Of a stretch of 64,000 nt of DNA, positions 36,252 to 44,295 are shown piece after piece; the stretch's first letter is position 1; each line of letters starts with the position of its first letter. A program made the position numbers and the translations under genes. The stretch is from Sinomicrobium pectinilyticum (lineage in GTDB: Bacteria; Bacteroidota; Bacteroidia; Flavobacteriales; Flavobacteriaceae), in the NCBI RefSeq assembly GCF_003725735.1, contig NZ_RJTM01000094.1, forward strand, positions 18,928 to 82,927. The letters are read 5' to 3'. The notes beneath the pieces are model-generated. The model ran no database searches. It saw only the letters and a list, made by a program, of their open reading frames with translations, and was not told the DNA's origin.

Positions 36252-38447
36252 CTATTCTCCTGTATGTATTTCCACTTTTCCCCCATCCCGGAACAACCGG
36301 TGCGGTATAAAAAAGGAATTGCTCTTTTTTCCGTCGATGCGTATTTCCTCCAGTTTCCTTCCCTCCGATTTTTTTTGCAGAGAAACAGGTTTATGTCCCT
36401 TGAAATTAAAGTCCACGCTATCAAAAACAGGTACAGTTACAAGGTATTCCGGATCGGCCGGAGACAGCGGGTAAAGTCCCATAGCAGCAAATACATACCA
36501 GGAAGACATTTCCCCGGCATCGTCCATCCCTACCAGGGCCAGTCCGTCTTCCCCGACTCCGTAATAATTTTCCAGCAGATTGTCGATCACCTCTTGTGAT
36601 TTGTGTGGTTTATCTGCAAAGTAATAGGCAAACGGAGCTTCATGATCGGGCTGATTTCCGTGGCAGTACTGCCCCATAAACCCGGAGACATTTCTCGCTA
36701 TGTGACCGGGATTCCACGGAACTTTAAAGAGCGAATCCAGTTTGTTTTCAAATTCTCTTTCCCCTCCGTAAAGCTCCACAAGCCCGGGCATGTCATGTGG
36801 TGCATAAAAAGAGACCTGCCAGGCATTGGCTTCGCGGTACATATATTCATAATAAGGGTATTGGGGATTAAAAGGGGTTATCCATTGTCCGTTTTCCCGC
36901 CTCCCGCGCATAAAATTTACAGAGGGGTCAAACACATTCGCGTAATTACCCGATCTTTTCAGGAGTTCCCGGTAGTGTTCCATATCTCCCATTTCCCGGG
37001 CAAGCAGGGCTAATGCATAATCGTCATAAGCGTATTCCAGGGTTTTGGAAACCCCGGCTTTTCCTTTGCTTTCCACATGCGGATCATCGATCTGCGGGTC
37101 GGAGATATATCCTTTTTTTATATATTCGGCTATAAAAGGCCTTGTACCTCCTTCTTTATAGGCATTATTCAGCAATAATTCATATGCCTTTTTTACATCG
37201 AAATCCTTTATTCCCCGCAGATAGGAACCGGTAATAAAAGCCGAGGCATGGTCCCCGTGAAAAAAGGTAGGTATAAATCCTCTTATTTCTCCCCTGTTCG
37301 CAAGGGATTTTATGACATCTTCGGTAACATCAGGAGAAACTAGTGCCAGTAACACGAGCTTATTCCGGTATGTATCCCACAATGAAGGAATAGTGTAGTA
37401 ACGGAAGTCTTCTTTTCTTTTATTACCGGCTTCATCGGTAAACTCCCCGTTGTTGTCACTGCGGAGTGCGGGCCATAAAAAAGCGCGGTAAAAGGAAGTA
37501 TAAAAAAGTTCTTTCTGCCTGCCGGTCCCACCGGAAACTTTGATCGATGACAATAGTTTTCCCCATGTTTCAACACCTTTTTCACGGATATCATCGAGGG
37601 ATTTGTCTCCTATTTCTTTTTCCAGGTTTTCCCTTGCATTGCCGGTACTCACAAAAGACAGCCCGATTTTCAATACCACGGGACGGCTACCGTCTTTTAG
37701 CTGTACCAGGGCATAACCTTCACTTTCCCCCTCATTCTTTTTTTCTATATTTTCGATCTCGTCACTTATCAAAGCCGAAAAATAGATCTTCTCCTTTCCC
37801 ATTTGCTGAAACCCTTCCAGCCTGTTTTTTCCGATGAGTTGTATTTCCCAGTCCGAAACCCGGTTATTGGCCCTGCCCAGGTCGAGTAACACCTTACGGT
37901 CCGTAGTATCCTTATAGGTATATTCGTGAATCCCGCAGCGAAGGGTTGAGCTCAACCGGACTTTTACATTGTAGTCTTTCAGCAGGACTTCGTAATAGGC
38001 CGGGGAAGCATCTTCTTCTTTATGATCGAATGAAGATCTGAAGGGATGCCGGGCATTGCCCGAAACAGGGAGTACGGGGATATTACAGAGGTTCCAGTGT
38101 CCTTTATTGGTATGTGTAAATCCCAGTATTTCACTATCTTCATATTCATATCCCGCCCCGCTGCCGTATTCGGTAATAGGGCTTAATTGCACCATAGCAT
38201 TGGGAAGGGAGGAGCCGGGATATACCAGCCCCGCCCAAACCCGCCAGTTTTCCGGAGGGGTATAGCCTATCATCTCCGGGTCGGTAAGCGGCGCCGTGCC
38301 TATGAACGGATTAACGTATGATGTAAGCGCGACATCTTCTGCTGTTTTATTTACGGGAACCTTTTTTTCCTTATCTCCTTCTTTGCAGTTAAAGCACAAA
38401 AGGGACAGGATAAGCAAGGTAATCCCGCTCTTCAAAAAAAATTTCAT
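36252..38447 (-). CDS. GH92 enzyme with Gln at the catalytic-acid position (possible mannose-1-phosphodiester hydrolase)
   Basis: A 731-residue lipoprotein (Cys21, SLLCFNC) of family 92, the Ca-dependent inverting exo-alpha-mannosidases. Family marks are NPFIGT near the start, VYPGSSLPNAMVQLSP, and GMDDAGEMSSWYVFAAMGLYP late in the chain. In most members the catalytic acid is the Glu of a GNEP motif; here the motif is GNQPDHE, with Gln599 coded by a clear CAG (36651-36653, minus). The SGTGC-type loop is also replaced by NKGHWN. A Glu-to-Gln change at this position is known in a GH92 that removes mannose from a mannose-1-phospho-6-mannose cap, where the phosphate leaving group needs no acid. 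The neighbouring GH125 and GH76 support a yeast phosphomannan target. A weak mannosidase or a lectin-like protein is the alternative. Confidence 0.87.
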   Translation of the reverse strand: MKFFLKSGITLLILSLLCFNCKEGDKEKKVPVNKTAEDVALTSYVNPFIGTAPLTDPEMIGYTPPENWRVWAGLVYPGSSLPNAMVQLSPITEYGSGAGYEYEDSEILGFTHTNKGHWNLCNIPVLPVSGNARHPFRSSFDHKEEDASPAYYEVLLKDYNVKVRLSSTLRCGIHEYTYKDTTDRKVLLDLGRANNRVSDWEIQLIGKNRLEGFQQMGKEKIYFSALISDEIENIEKKNEGESEGYALVQLKDGSRPVVLKIGLSFVSTGNARENLEKEIGDKSLDDIREKGVETWGKLLSSIKVSGGTGRQKELFYTSFYRAFLWPALRSDNNGEFTDEAGNKRKEDFRYYTIPSLWDTYRNKLVLLALVSPDVTEDVIKSLANRGEIRGFIPTFFHGDHASAFITGSYLRGIKDFDVKKAYELLLNNAYKEGGTRPFIAEYIKKGYISDPQIDDPHVESKGKAGVSKTLEYAYDDYALALLAREMGDMEHYRELLKRSGNYANVFDPSVNFMRGRRENGQWITPFNPQYPYYEYMYREANAWQVSFYAPHDMPGLVELYGGEREFENKLDSLFKVPWNPGHIARNVSGFMGQYCHGNQPDHEAPFAYYFADKPHKSQEVIDNLLENYYGVGEDGLALVGMDDAGEMSSWYVFAAMGLYPLSPADPEYLVTVPVFDSVDFNFKGHKPVSLQKKSEGRKLEEIRIDGKKSNSFFIPHRLFRDGGKVEIHTGE

Positions 38448-38476
38448 AGTAACGGTTTTGATCGGTTTAAGCGTTT

Positions 38477-39904
38477 TTAACGCAATAATTCCGGTTGTTT
38501 TTTATAAGTATCCCAAAGGAGTTCGCCGAACAATGTATTGGTCCAGGCAAACCAGGACCTGGTAAAATTCTTCGGATCGTCCTTATGAAAAGATTCGTGC
38601 ATAAAGCCGGTATCTCCGTGAGTGGACTTCAGCATTTTTATACATTTCTTTATTTCCTGAGGATCGGTACTGGTCAGTCCCTTCATGATAATGGACATAG
38701 GCCATACCATATCCATACCTACGTGTGGCCCGCCTATGCCTTCGGCTGCTTTTCCTTCAAAGAAGAAAGGATTGTCCGGCGACCATACAAACTTTCGCGT
38801 ATTCTGATAAACAGGATCTTTGATATCTACAGCATCCAGGTAAGGCAGCGCCAGAAGGCTGGGTACGTTAGCATCGTCCATTAACAAGTGATTTCCGTAA
38901 CCATCTACCTCAAAAGCGTAAATATCCCCGTATTCCGGGTGTTTTACCACAGCGTATGTTTTCAGCGCTTTGTCTACTTCGGCGGCCAGTGCTTTCAGGT
39001 CTGCTGCCAGTGCGGCATCACCTACCAGTGTTTCCACCATTTCCGCAGCCTGTTTTAAGCTGACCACGGCAAAAAAGTTGGAAGGCACCAGGAAGGAGAA
39101 TACCGTGGCATCATCACTTGGACGGAAAGCAGAGCATATCAATCCCACAGGTTTTACCGGGTATCCGAAACCTTTCAGTGACCTGGTATCGGTGGCATTA
39201 GCCGTTTCCCTCTGGAAAGAATACGGGCCGGGGCCGTCTTTTTGCTGCTGATCCCTGAAAACTTTAAGTATGGCTTCTATTGCTTTTTTCCAGTTTGCAT
39301 CAAACGGGGCCGTGTCTCCGGTGGTTTTCCAGTAATTATATCCCAGTCTTATGGGATAGCAAAGGGAATCTATTTCATACTTACGTTCGTGAACTCCCGG
39401 TTTCATATCGGTAAAATCGCTTGTCCATTCCCCTTTTTTCTGCGGGTCATCATAAAAGGCATTGGCATAAGGATCTTTGAGAATGTACTGTGTCTGCCTG
39501 TTTATAACGCCAGCTATAAGATTTTTCAGTTTGTCATCTTTATCTGCAAATGCCATATATGGCCATACTTGGGCCGAACTGTCGCGCAGCCACATGGCAT
39601 CGATATCTCCTGTAATTACATAGGTATCGGGTTTTCCGTTCTTTTCGGTATAGGTAACCGTGGTGTCGAGAGTATTCGGGAAACAGTTGTTGAACAACCA
39701 GGCCAGCTCCTCATCCTTTACATTTTTCTGAAACTCTTTTATAGCTTTTTCGATGGCTTTGCTTTCAAAATGTCTCTTGCCTTTGGGGGTCCTTACTTCC
39801 GGAAATTGCTGTTTGTGCAACGTACCCGCCGCCAGGTGAAAAGGATCTACCATTGCCAGGCTTCCCATAAGAGCCGTGTTTTGGATAAATTTTCTTCTTT
39901 GCAT
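38477..39904 (-). CDS. GH125 exo-alpha-1,6-mannosidase, Tat-type signal
   Basis: A 475-residue family 125 enzyme that releases mannose from alpha-1,6-linked non-reducing ends. The N-terminus MQRRKFIQNTAL carries a twin-arginine motif, so folded export is likely. Landmarks are TGDIDAMWLRDSSAQVWPY (about 95-115), YEIDSLCYPIRLGYNYW, EGIGGPHVGMDMVWPMS, and HESFHKDDPKNFTRSWFAW near the end with the conserved Glu. It lies 29 bases ahead of the GH92 gene in the same direction. With GH76 cutting the alpha-1,6 backbone, it would trim the resulting oligomannosides in the periplasm. Confidence 0.93.
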   Translation of the reverse strand: MQRRKFIQNTALMGSLAMVDPFHLAAGTLHKQQFPEVRTPKGKRHFESKAIEKAIKEFQKNVKDEELAWLFNNCFPNTLDTTVTYTEKNGKPDTYVITGDIDAMWLRDSSAQVWPYMAFADKDDKLKNLIAGVINRQTQYILKDPYANAFYDDPQKKGEWTSDFTDMKPGVHERKYEIDSLCYPIRLGYNYWKTTGDTAPFDANWKKAIEAILKVFRDQQQKDGPGPYSFQRETANATDTRSLKGFGYPVKPVGLICSAFRPSDDATVFSFLVPSNFFAVVSLKQAAEMVETLVGDAALAADLKALAAEVDKALKTYAVVKHPEYGDIYAFEVDGYGNHLLMDDANVPSLLALPYLDAVDIKDPVYQNTRKFVWSPDNPFFFEGKAAEGIGGPHVGMDMVWPMSIIMKGLTSTDPQEIKKCIKMLKSTHGDTGFMHESFHKDDPKNFTRSWFAWTNTLFGELLWDTYKKQPELLR

Positions 39905-39940
39905 TTTTCGTTTATAGTATTTATAGATTGAATTAGTTTA

Positions 39941-40102
39941 GTATATGACAAAGATTTTTTTAACAGGATTTTTCGGAAAATCAGTTTTACCCTAGCCCTA
40001 AAGGGAACCTGATTTTCCTCGATTCACCCTTTAGGGCTGGGGTTAAATCCCGAAAACTTTCGGGAGAGGAAAATCCATCGAAATTGAATTTTTGTCATAT
40101 AC
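39941..40102. repeat. nested inverted-repeat (MITE-like) element
   Basis: The 12-bp ends GTATATGACAAA (39941-39952) and TTTGTCATATAC (40091-40102) are perfect inverted copies. Inside lie more perfect pairs: AGCCCTAAAGGG (39994-40005) with CCCTTTAGGGCT (40027-40038), GATTTTCCTC (40011-40020) with GAGGAAAATC (40066-40075), and the hairpin CCCGAAA-AC-TTTCGGG (40049-40064). It occupies most of the 309-base gap between the GH76 and GH125 genes and has no coding frame. It could be a non-autonomous mobile element or an RNA-processing structure inside the operon. Confidence 0.7.
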
Positions 40103-40213
40103 TCTAATAAAATGAATTAAAATCTTTCCTTTCACAAGTGTCTAAAATCAAACCTCAGAGACAAATATTATAGTCTTCATCCCTGTTGTCATAACTGTTT
40201 CCCGATACCTTTC

Positions 40214-41380
40214 CTATTCCAGCATCCCTTCTTCATGCAGCTTTGCAGCCGCTTCCATAAGCATTACCCCGCTGAGTTGCGTAGAAAGATCCGTTCGGTC
40301 TCCCGGCATTTCTCTCCAGTTGGGCCCTGCAAGCATAGCCGGACGTTTTATTCCTTTTTGGTAAAACGTTTTAGCATTGAATTTCATGAAGTCCAGAAAA
40401 GACTTCCTGTCGCCATCGTTTAAGTCCGGCTGTTGAATAAGCAATGTAAAATAGCGGACCAGTATGCCTTTAAAAAGTCCGCCGTCTCCCTGTCCTTCGT
40501 CCCTTAACAACCCTTCGGTTGTAAGCTTGGGACTCGTCATCATAGACCGGGCGGTCTTTACTGCTTCCCGGAGGTACATCTGTTCCCCGGTCTCTTCATA
40601 TAATTTAAGCCCGGCTCCTATGTATGTCCCTATATTATAGGTAAAGATCCAGTCTTTGTTGATCACTACTTCGCCATCTACCTCATTTATATTATCCCAT
40701 ACCAGGCCCGAAGCAGGGTCTACAAGTATATCTTTCTGCCATTGGTAAATATCTTTTGCCCATTGCAGGTTTTCCTCGTTTCCATCCACTTCAAAAAGCC
40801 GCATGGCCAGTATGGCCGCAGGGGCATTGGACGTGGCGTTTTTTCCGAGCGGTTCGTTGGATTTCCAGGTAATTCCGCCGCCGTACAGATCGCTCCAGCT
40901 TTTTTTGATCTCTTCCCAGACGAATTCGGCAACTTCTTTGAATTCCACGTCGCCCGTAGCGTTATATGCCCTCACACAAGAATTGCCCAACCATTGCATA
41001 TCATCATTGAAATCGTTGGTATACGTACCGCCGTGCTTCGTTTTTATTCCCTGCACCAGGGCTTTCATACGGGGAACATAATTTTCGTCTCCCGTCCTCA
41101 GGTAACCATCTACCAGGACATCCAGCATATGGGAATTCCACCAGTAATGAAATGTGGTATTGCCCTGGTTGTCCTGTACAAAGGTCCCTTCGGTCCCCAG
41201 GTAGGTATTATAGGTTGCCGACTGTAACGAATCGGCAGTCTCTTTCCAGGTAAAACCTGCCTGTTCTTCATTGTCCGACGGATCCCGGAGCGGAATGGCT
41301 TCATCATCGCATGCCATGACAAAGGCCAGAGCTGCCATGACAAAGATAATATTTTGAAGTGATTTGTGCTTCCTCTTCAT
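40214..41380 (-). CDS. GH76 endo-alpha-1,6-mannanase lipoprotein
   Basis: A 388-residue surface lipoprotein (VMAC, Cys24) with an (alpha/alpha)6 barrel of family 76, which cleaves the alpha-1,6-mannan backbone internally. The catalytic Asp pair is in TNDFNDDMQWLG (Asp126-Asp127). Other family features are FHYWWNSHMLDVLVDGY, YGGGITWKSNEP and KNATSNAPAAILAMRL. It stands 12 bases after the SusE-like gene, which matches the usual order in mannan loci. Together with GH125 and GH92 it defines the locus substrate as fungal-type alpha-mannan. Confidence 0.93.
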   Translation of the reverse strand: MKRKHKSLQNIIFVMAALAFVMACDDEAIPLRDPSDNEEQAGFTWKETADSLQSATYNTYLGTEGTFVQDNQGNTTFHYWWNSHMLDVLVDGYLRTGDENYVPRMKALVQGIKTKHGGTYTNDFNDDMQWLGNSCVRAYNATGDVEFKEVAEFVWEEIKKSWSDLYGGGITWKSNEPLGKNATSNAPAAILAMRLFEVDGNEENLQWAKDIYQWQKDILVDPASGLVWDNINEVDGEVVINKDWIFTYNIGTYIGAGLKLYEETGEQMYLREAVKTARSMMTSPKLTTEGLLRDEGQGDGGLFKGILVRYFTLLIQQPDLNDGDRKSFLDFMKFNAKTFYQKGIKRPAMLAGPNWREMPGDRTDLSTQLSGVMLMEAAAKLHEEGMLE

Positions 41381-41392
41381 GTTTCTGTTTTT

Positions 41393-42523
41393 TTAGTCTG
41401 TTACGGTAACCTCATGGGTATAGTCTGTTACTTCGGCATTAAAAATTACCTCTACATTTACCGTATGCATATCTACGGCTTCGGCGAACTTAAAGCAGTT
41501 GTTCCAGCGGTCATCCGTAACGGATACCATATACCAGTACGATGCGGGGGTATTGCTATCGGGTCGTGAGTTATCATTATTCACACTGCCGTACCACTCT
41601 TCAAGGGTGTTGCCATCCTGTACGAGGGTCATGCGGAATTTGTATCGTTCGTCCCTTCCCCAGTCTTCCTGCTTAAATTCTATCATTTCGTCTACTGCCA
41701 GCCAGCTTCCGTTCCCTGCGTAGGGCAATTCAAATAAAAATTCCCCGAAAGGTGCAAACCATAATTCCATTTTCTCTACCCGGGCAACTTCTACGGAATT
41801 GTCATTGAGATCCAGCTTTATCCTGTATACGCCTTCTTCTCCGTCAAATGTTGCCGTACCGTTCTCCTCAAGTTTGTCACCTTCAATAAAATAAGTATTC
41901 GGCGTCCCGGTCTTTGCATCGGTAAACTGATAAGATCCGGAATTGAGGGCTGCGTATATCTCATATGTTGCCGTTCCCGTTTTTTTCAGGCCGGTAGCGG
42001 CAGCAAGGTCCTCTCCTCCTTCGGTAGCCGTTCCGGTAAGGAAAAGCTGCTCCGGTATATATACTTCTTCCGGACGCTCGAGTTCTATGGTCCTGGACAC
42101 ATCAGATTCAACGATATCCAAGCCCCTGGAAGAGTGGACCGTCCATTTGAGCTTTCCCGTAGCATCTGCTTCTATCCCGGCCATAGCTGCTATTGCAGTA
42201 AGATCTTCATAGGATAAGGTCAATGTATTCTGAAAGCCTTTTCCTTCGGAAGTTGTGACATAAACGGGGTTCGAGAAATCTCCTTCTGCAGTATCGAAAA
42301 GTACATCATAAAGGACCACCCCGTTGTCTTCTGATTTGGCTGCTTCCCATTCGAAAAAGACGGAACCTTTTCCTTCCAGTCTTACCAAAAGATCATCTTC
42401 CGGAGCATACAGGGCATTTACAGCGGACACTTTTACGTCCGGAAGTTTATCGTCGTCGCTACAGCCTGTAACGCTAAATACTATGAGCGCCAGGAAAGCC
42501 AGTTTGGTGAATATTGTTTTCAT
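41393..42523 (-). CDS. SusE/SusF-family outer-membrane glycan-binding protein
   Basis: A 376-residue lipoprotein. The frame opens at 42589, but MKTIFTKLAFLALIVFSVTGC (start 42523, Cys21) gives a correct lipobox. The first domain is SusE-type (APEDDLLVRLEGKGSVFFEWEAAKSEDNGVVLYDVLFD), followed by starch-binding-like repeats with LFLTGTATEGG and GSYQFTDAKTGTPNTYFIEG. These proteins bind glycan at the cell surface but are not needed for catalysis. It lies between SusD (132-base gap) and GH76 in the mannan operon. Confidence 0.9.
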   Translation of the reverse strand: MKTIFTKLAFLALIVFSVTGCSDDDKLPDVKVSAVNALYAPEDDLLVRLEGKGSVFFEWEAAKSEDNGVVLYDVLFDTAEGDFSNPVYVTTSEGKGFQNTLTLSYEDLTAIAAMAGIEADATGKLKWTVHSSRGLDIVESDVSRTIELERPEEVYIPEQLFLTGTATEGGEDLAAATGLKKTGTATYEIYAALNSGSYQFTDAKTGTPNTYFIEGDKLEENGTATFDGEEGVYRIKLDLNDNSVEVARVEKMELWFAPFGEFLFELPYAGNGSWLAVDEMIEFKQEDWGRDERYKFRMTLVQDGNTLEEWYGSVNNDNSRPDSNTPASYWYMVSVTDDRWNNCFKFAEAVDMHTVNVEVIFNAEVTDYTHEVTVTD

Positions 42524-42655
42524 CTGGTTATTTTTATCGTTTTTTATTGGTCGACCGAAACCTTTAATGTCCAATGATATTTTAAACATCCGGGTTCTGT
42601 CAGACTATTTTTGATATTCGGTTGATCGCTGTTTTTCTGTGGTCGTTTCCCTTCG

Positions 42656-44284
42656 TTACCAATTGGGGTTTTGTGAAAGGTTTCCATTGATAAGCCGTTC
42701 ATCTCTCGGCACCGGCCAGAGGTAGTGCTTAGCAGGGTCGAAATGTCTTTGGTTGGCACGGATATACCCGTCATCGGGAGAAGCCGGGTCGAACTGTGCT
42801 CCGTGTGCCCATCCGTTGAGAACATCTTCGGCAATACGCCATCTGCGGATATCGAAAATACGCAGTCCCTCCATGCCGAGTTCTACCCGGCGTTCATTCC
42901 GGATCACCTGTCTCAGGGCATTCTGCCCGAGTGCACTGTTAAATTCCAGCGCGGCATTTTCCTCAAAACCGGCACGTGTCCGTAATGCTCCTATGGTCTT
43001 GTTCCAGGTATCCTGATTCATTTGGCCCTGTTCGTTTTTGGCTTCGGCATACATTAACAGTACATCCGCATAGCGGATGAGCATGAGATTAAGGCCCGAC
43101 CTCAACGATGAAAGGTGAGTAGGATCGAAATATTTCCGGGTATAATACCCCGTGGGACTTGCAGAAGAGCCGGACACGTATTCATCGGGACTATCTCCTT
43201 CTGACGAACCGGGCTCAATATAAATAGTGTGACTTCCGCCGCCCGGTTCTTTCCACTCATAACCGTGGTATACCACCGTGTAAGTAAGTCTCGGGTCCCT
43301 GTTCTCATACGGATTTTCTTCATCGTAACCGGAACCGCTTTCCTCTATAGCCTTACCGTTCAGCATCCGGTAACTATCCACCAGTTCCTGCGTAGGCGCA
43401 AGGGCATTAAGCCTGGCACCGGCGGAAAGGGGTGCCATGTCAAAGAATTCTCCCCAGGTACGGTATTCGGGTACATACTGCAGACTGAGAATATCTTCGC
43501 TACTATACTGGTTTTCGGGCAGGAACAGTCCTTCGTAAGAAGGAAACAGGTCATAACTGCCATATTCGCCACCGTTTATGATGGCCTCACAGACCGTTAC
43601 CACTTCTTCCCAACGTCCTTCGTACAGCAATACTCTTGCTTTTAATGCCATAGCCGCACCGCGGGTGATCCTTCCCCGGTCTGCTTCAGGATATTCCGTA
43701 TTGGAGGGTAATACACCGGCGGCGGCGTCCAGTTCAGCCAGAATAAATGCAAGGACCTCGGAACGGGGTGTTCTGCTTATCGTCTGGGCTTCTTCGAGTG
43801 TAAGATCTTTGGAAACCAAGGGTATGTCCCCGAACCAGGTCATCAATTGAAAGTGCTGAAATGCCCTGATAAACCGGGCTTCGGCCTTGAACCTGTTCCG
43901 CAGGCTTTCCTCCATGTCTTCTACCCTGTCTATATTTTCCAGGAGAAGGTTACAACTTTTTATACCTGCATAACGATCGTTCCATTCGCTCTTTATCCTT
44001 CCCAGGGAAGGGTCATACGTACCGGCCGCCAGGGAAGCGGCACCTTCATTATCTCCCCTGCCGTTAAAGGCATTGTCAGAAAGGGCTTCGTTATAGAAAA
44101 ACCGGCTGCTGGTATATAGCTGTGAATATGCCGTATTGAGCATGCTTTCGGCCCTCGCCGCGCTTGTCCAGTAATTCTGGTCCGTAAACTCATCTTCAGG
44201 AACCAGTTCGAGGTCCTCACAGCTTGTCATGAACAACAGTAATACTGCGAGATACTTTATTTTATGTCGGATTATTTTTCTCAT
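42656..44284 (-). CDS. SusD/RagB-family glycan-binding lipoprotein (mannan locus)
   Basis: A 542-residue SusD lipoprotein (LLLFMTSC, Cys22). Typical parts are AESMLNTAYSQLY, FKAEARFIRAFQHFQLMTWFGDIPLV, SLRSGLNLMLIRYADVLLMYAEAKNE, NERRVELGMEGLRIFDIRRW, and the end NLSQNPNW. It is 11 bases after its SusC. By context it captures mannan fragments for the STN-SusC transporter next to it. Confidence 0.95.
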   Translation of the reverse strand: MRKIIRHKIKYLAVLLLFMTSCEDLELVPEDEFTDQNYWTSAARAESMLNTAYSQLYTSSRFFYNEALSDNAFNGRGDNEGAASLAAGTYDPSLGRIKSEWNDRYAGIKSCNLLLENIDRVEDMEESLRNRFKAEARFIRAFQHFQLMTWFGDIPLVSKDLTLEEAQTISRTPRSEVLAFILAELDAAAGVLPSNTEYPEADRGRITRGAAMALKARVLLYEGRWEEVVTVCEAIINGGEYGSYDLFPSYEGLFLPENQYSSEDILSLQYVPEYRTWGEFFDMAPLSAGARLNALAPTQELVDSYRMLNGKAIEESGSGYDEENPYENRDPRLTYTVVYHGYEWKEPGGGSHTIYIEPGSSEGDSPDEYVSGSSASPTGYYTRKYFDPTHLSSLRSGLNLMLIRYADVLLMYAEAKNEQGQMNQDTWNKTIGALRTRAGFEENAALEFNSALGQNALRQVIRNERRVELGMEGLRIFDIRRWRIAEDVLNGWAHGAQFDPASPDDGYIRANQRHFDPAKHYLWPVPRDERLINGNLSQNPNW

Positions 44285-44295
44285 CGCTCTGATTT

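Noticed and set aside
36473..36480. Third AAAGTCCC word, matching the -35 block of the ECF element on the minus strand
   Set aside because: It is inside GH92 coding sequence and has no GTGTG-type partner at the required distance.
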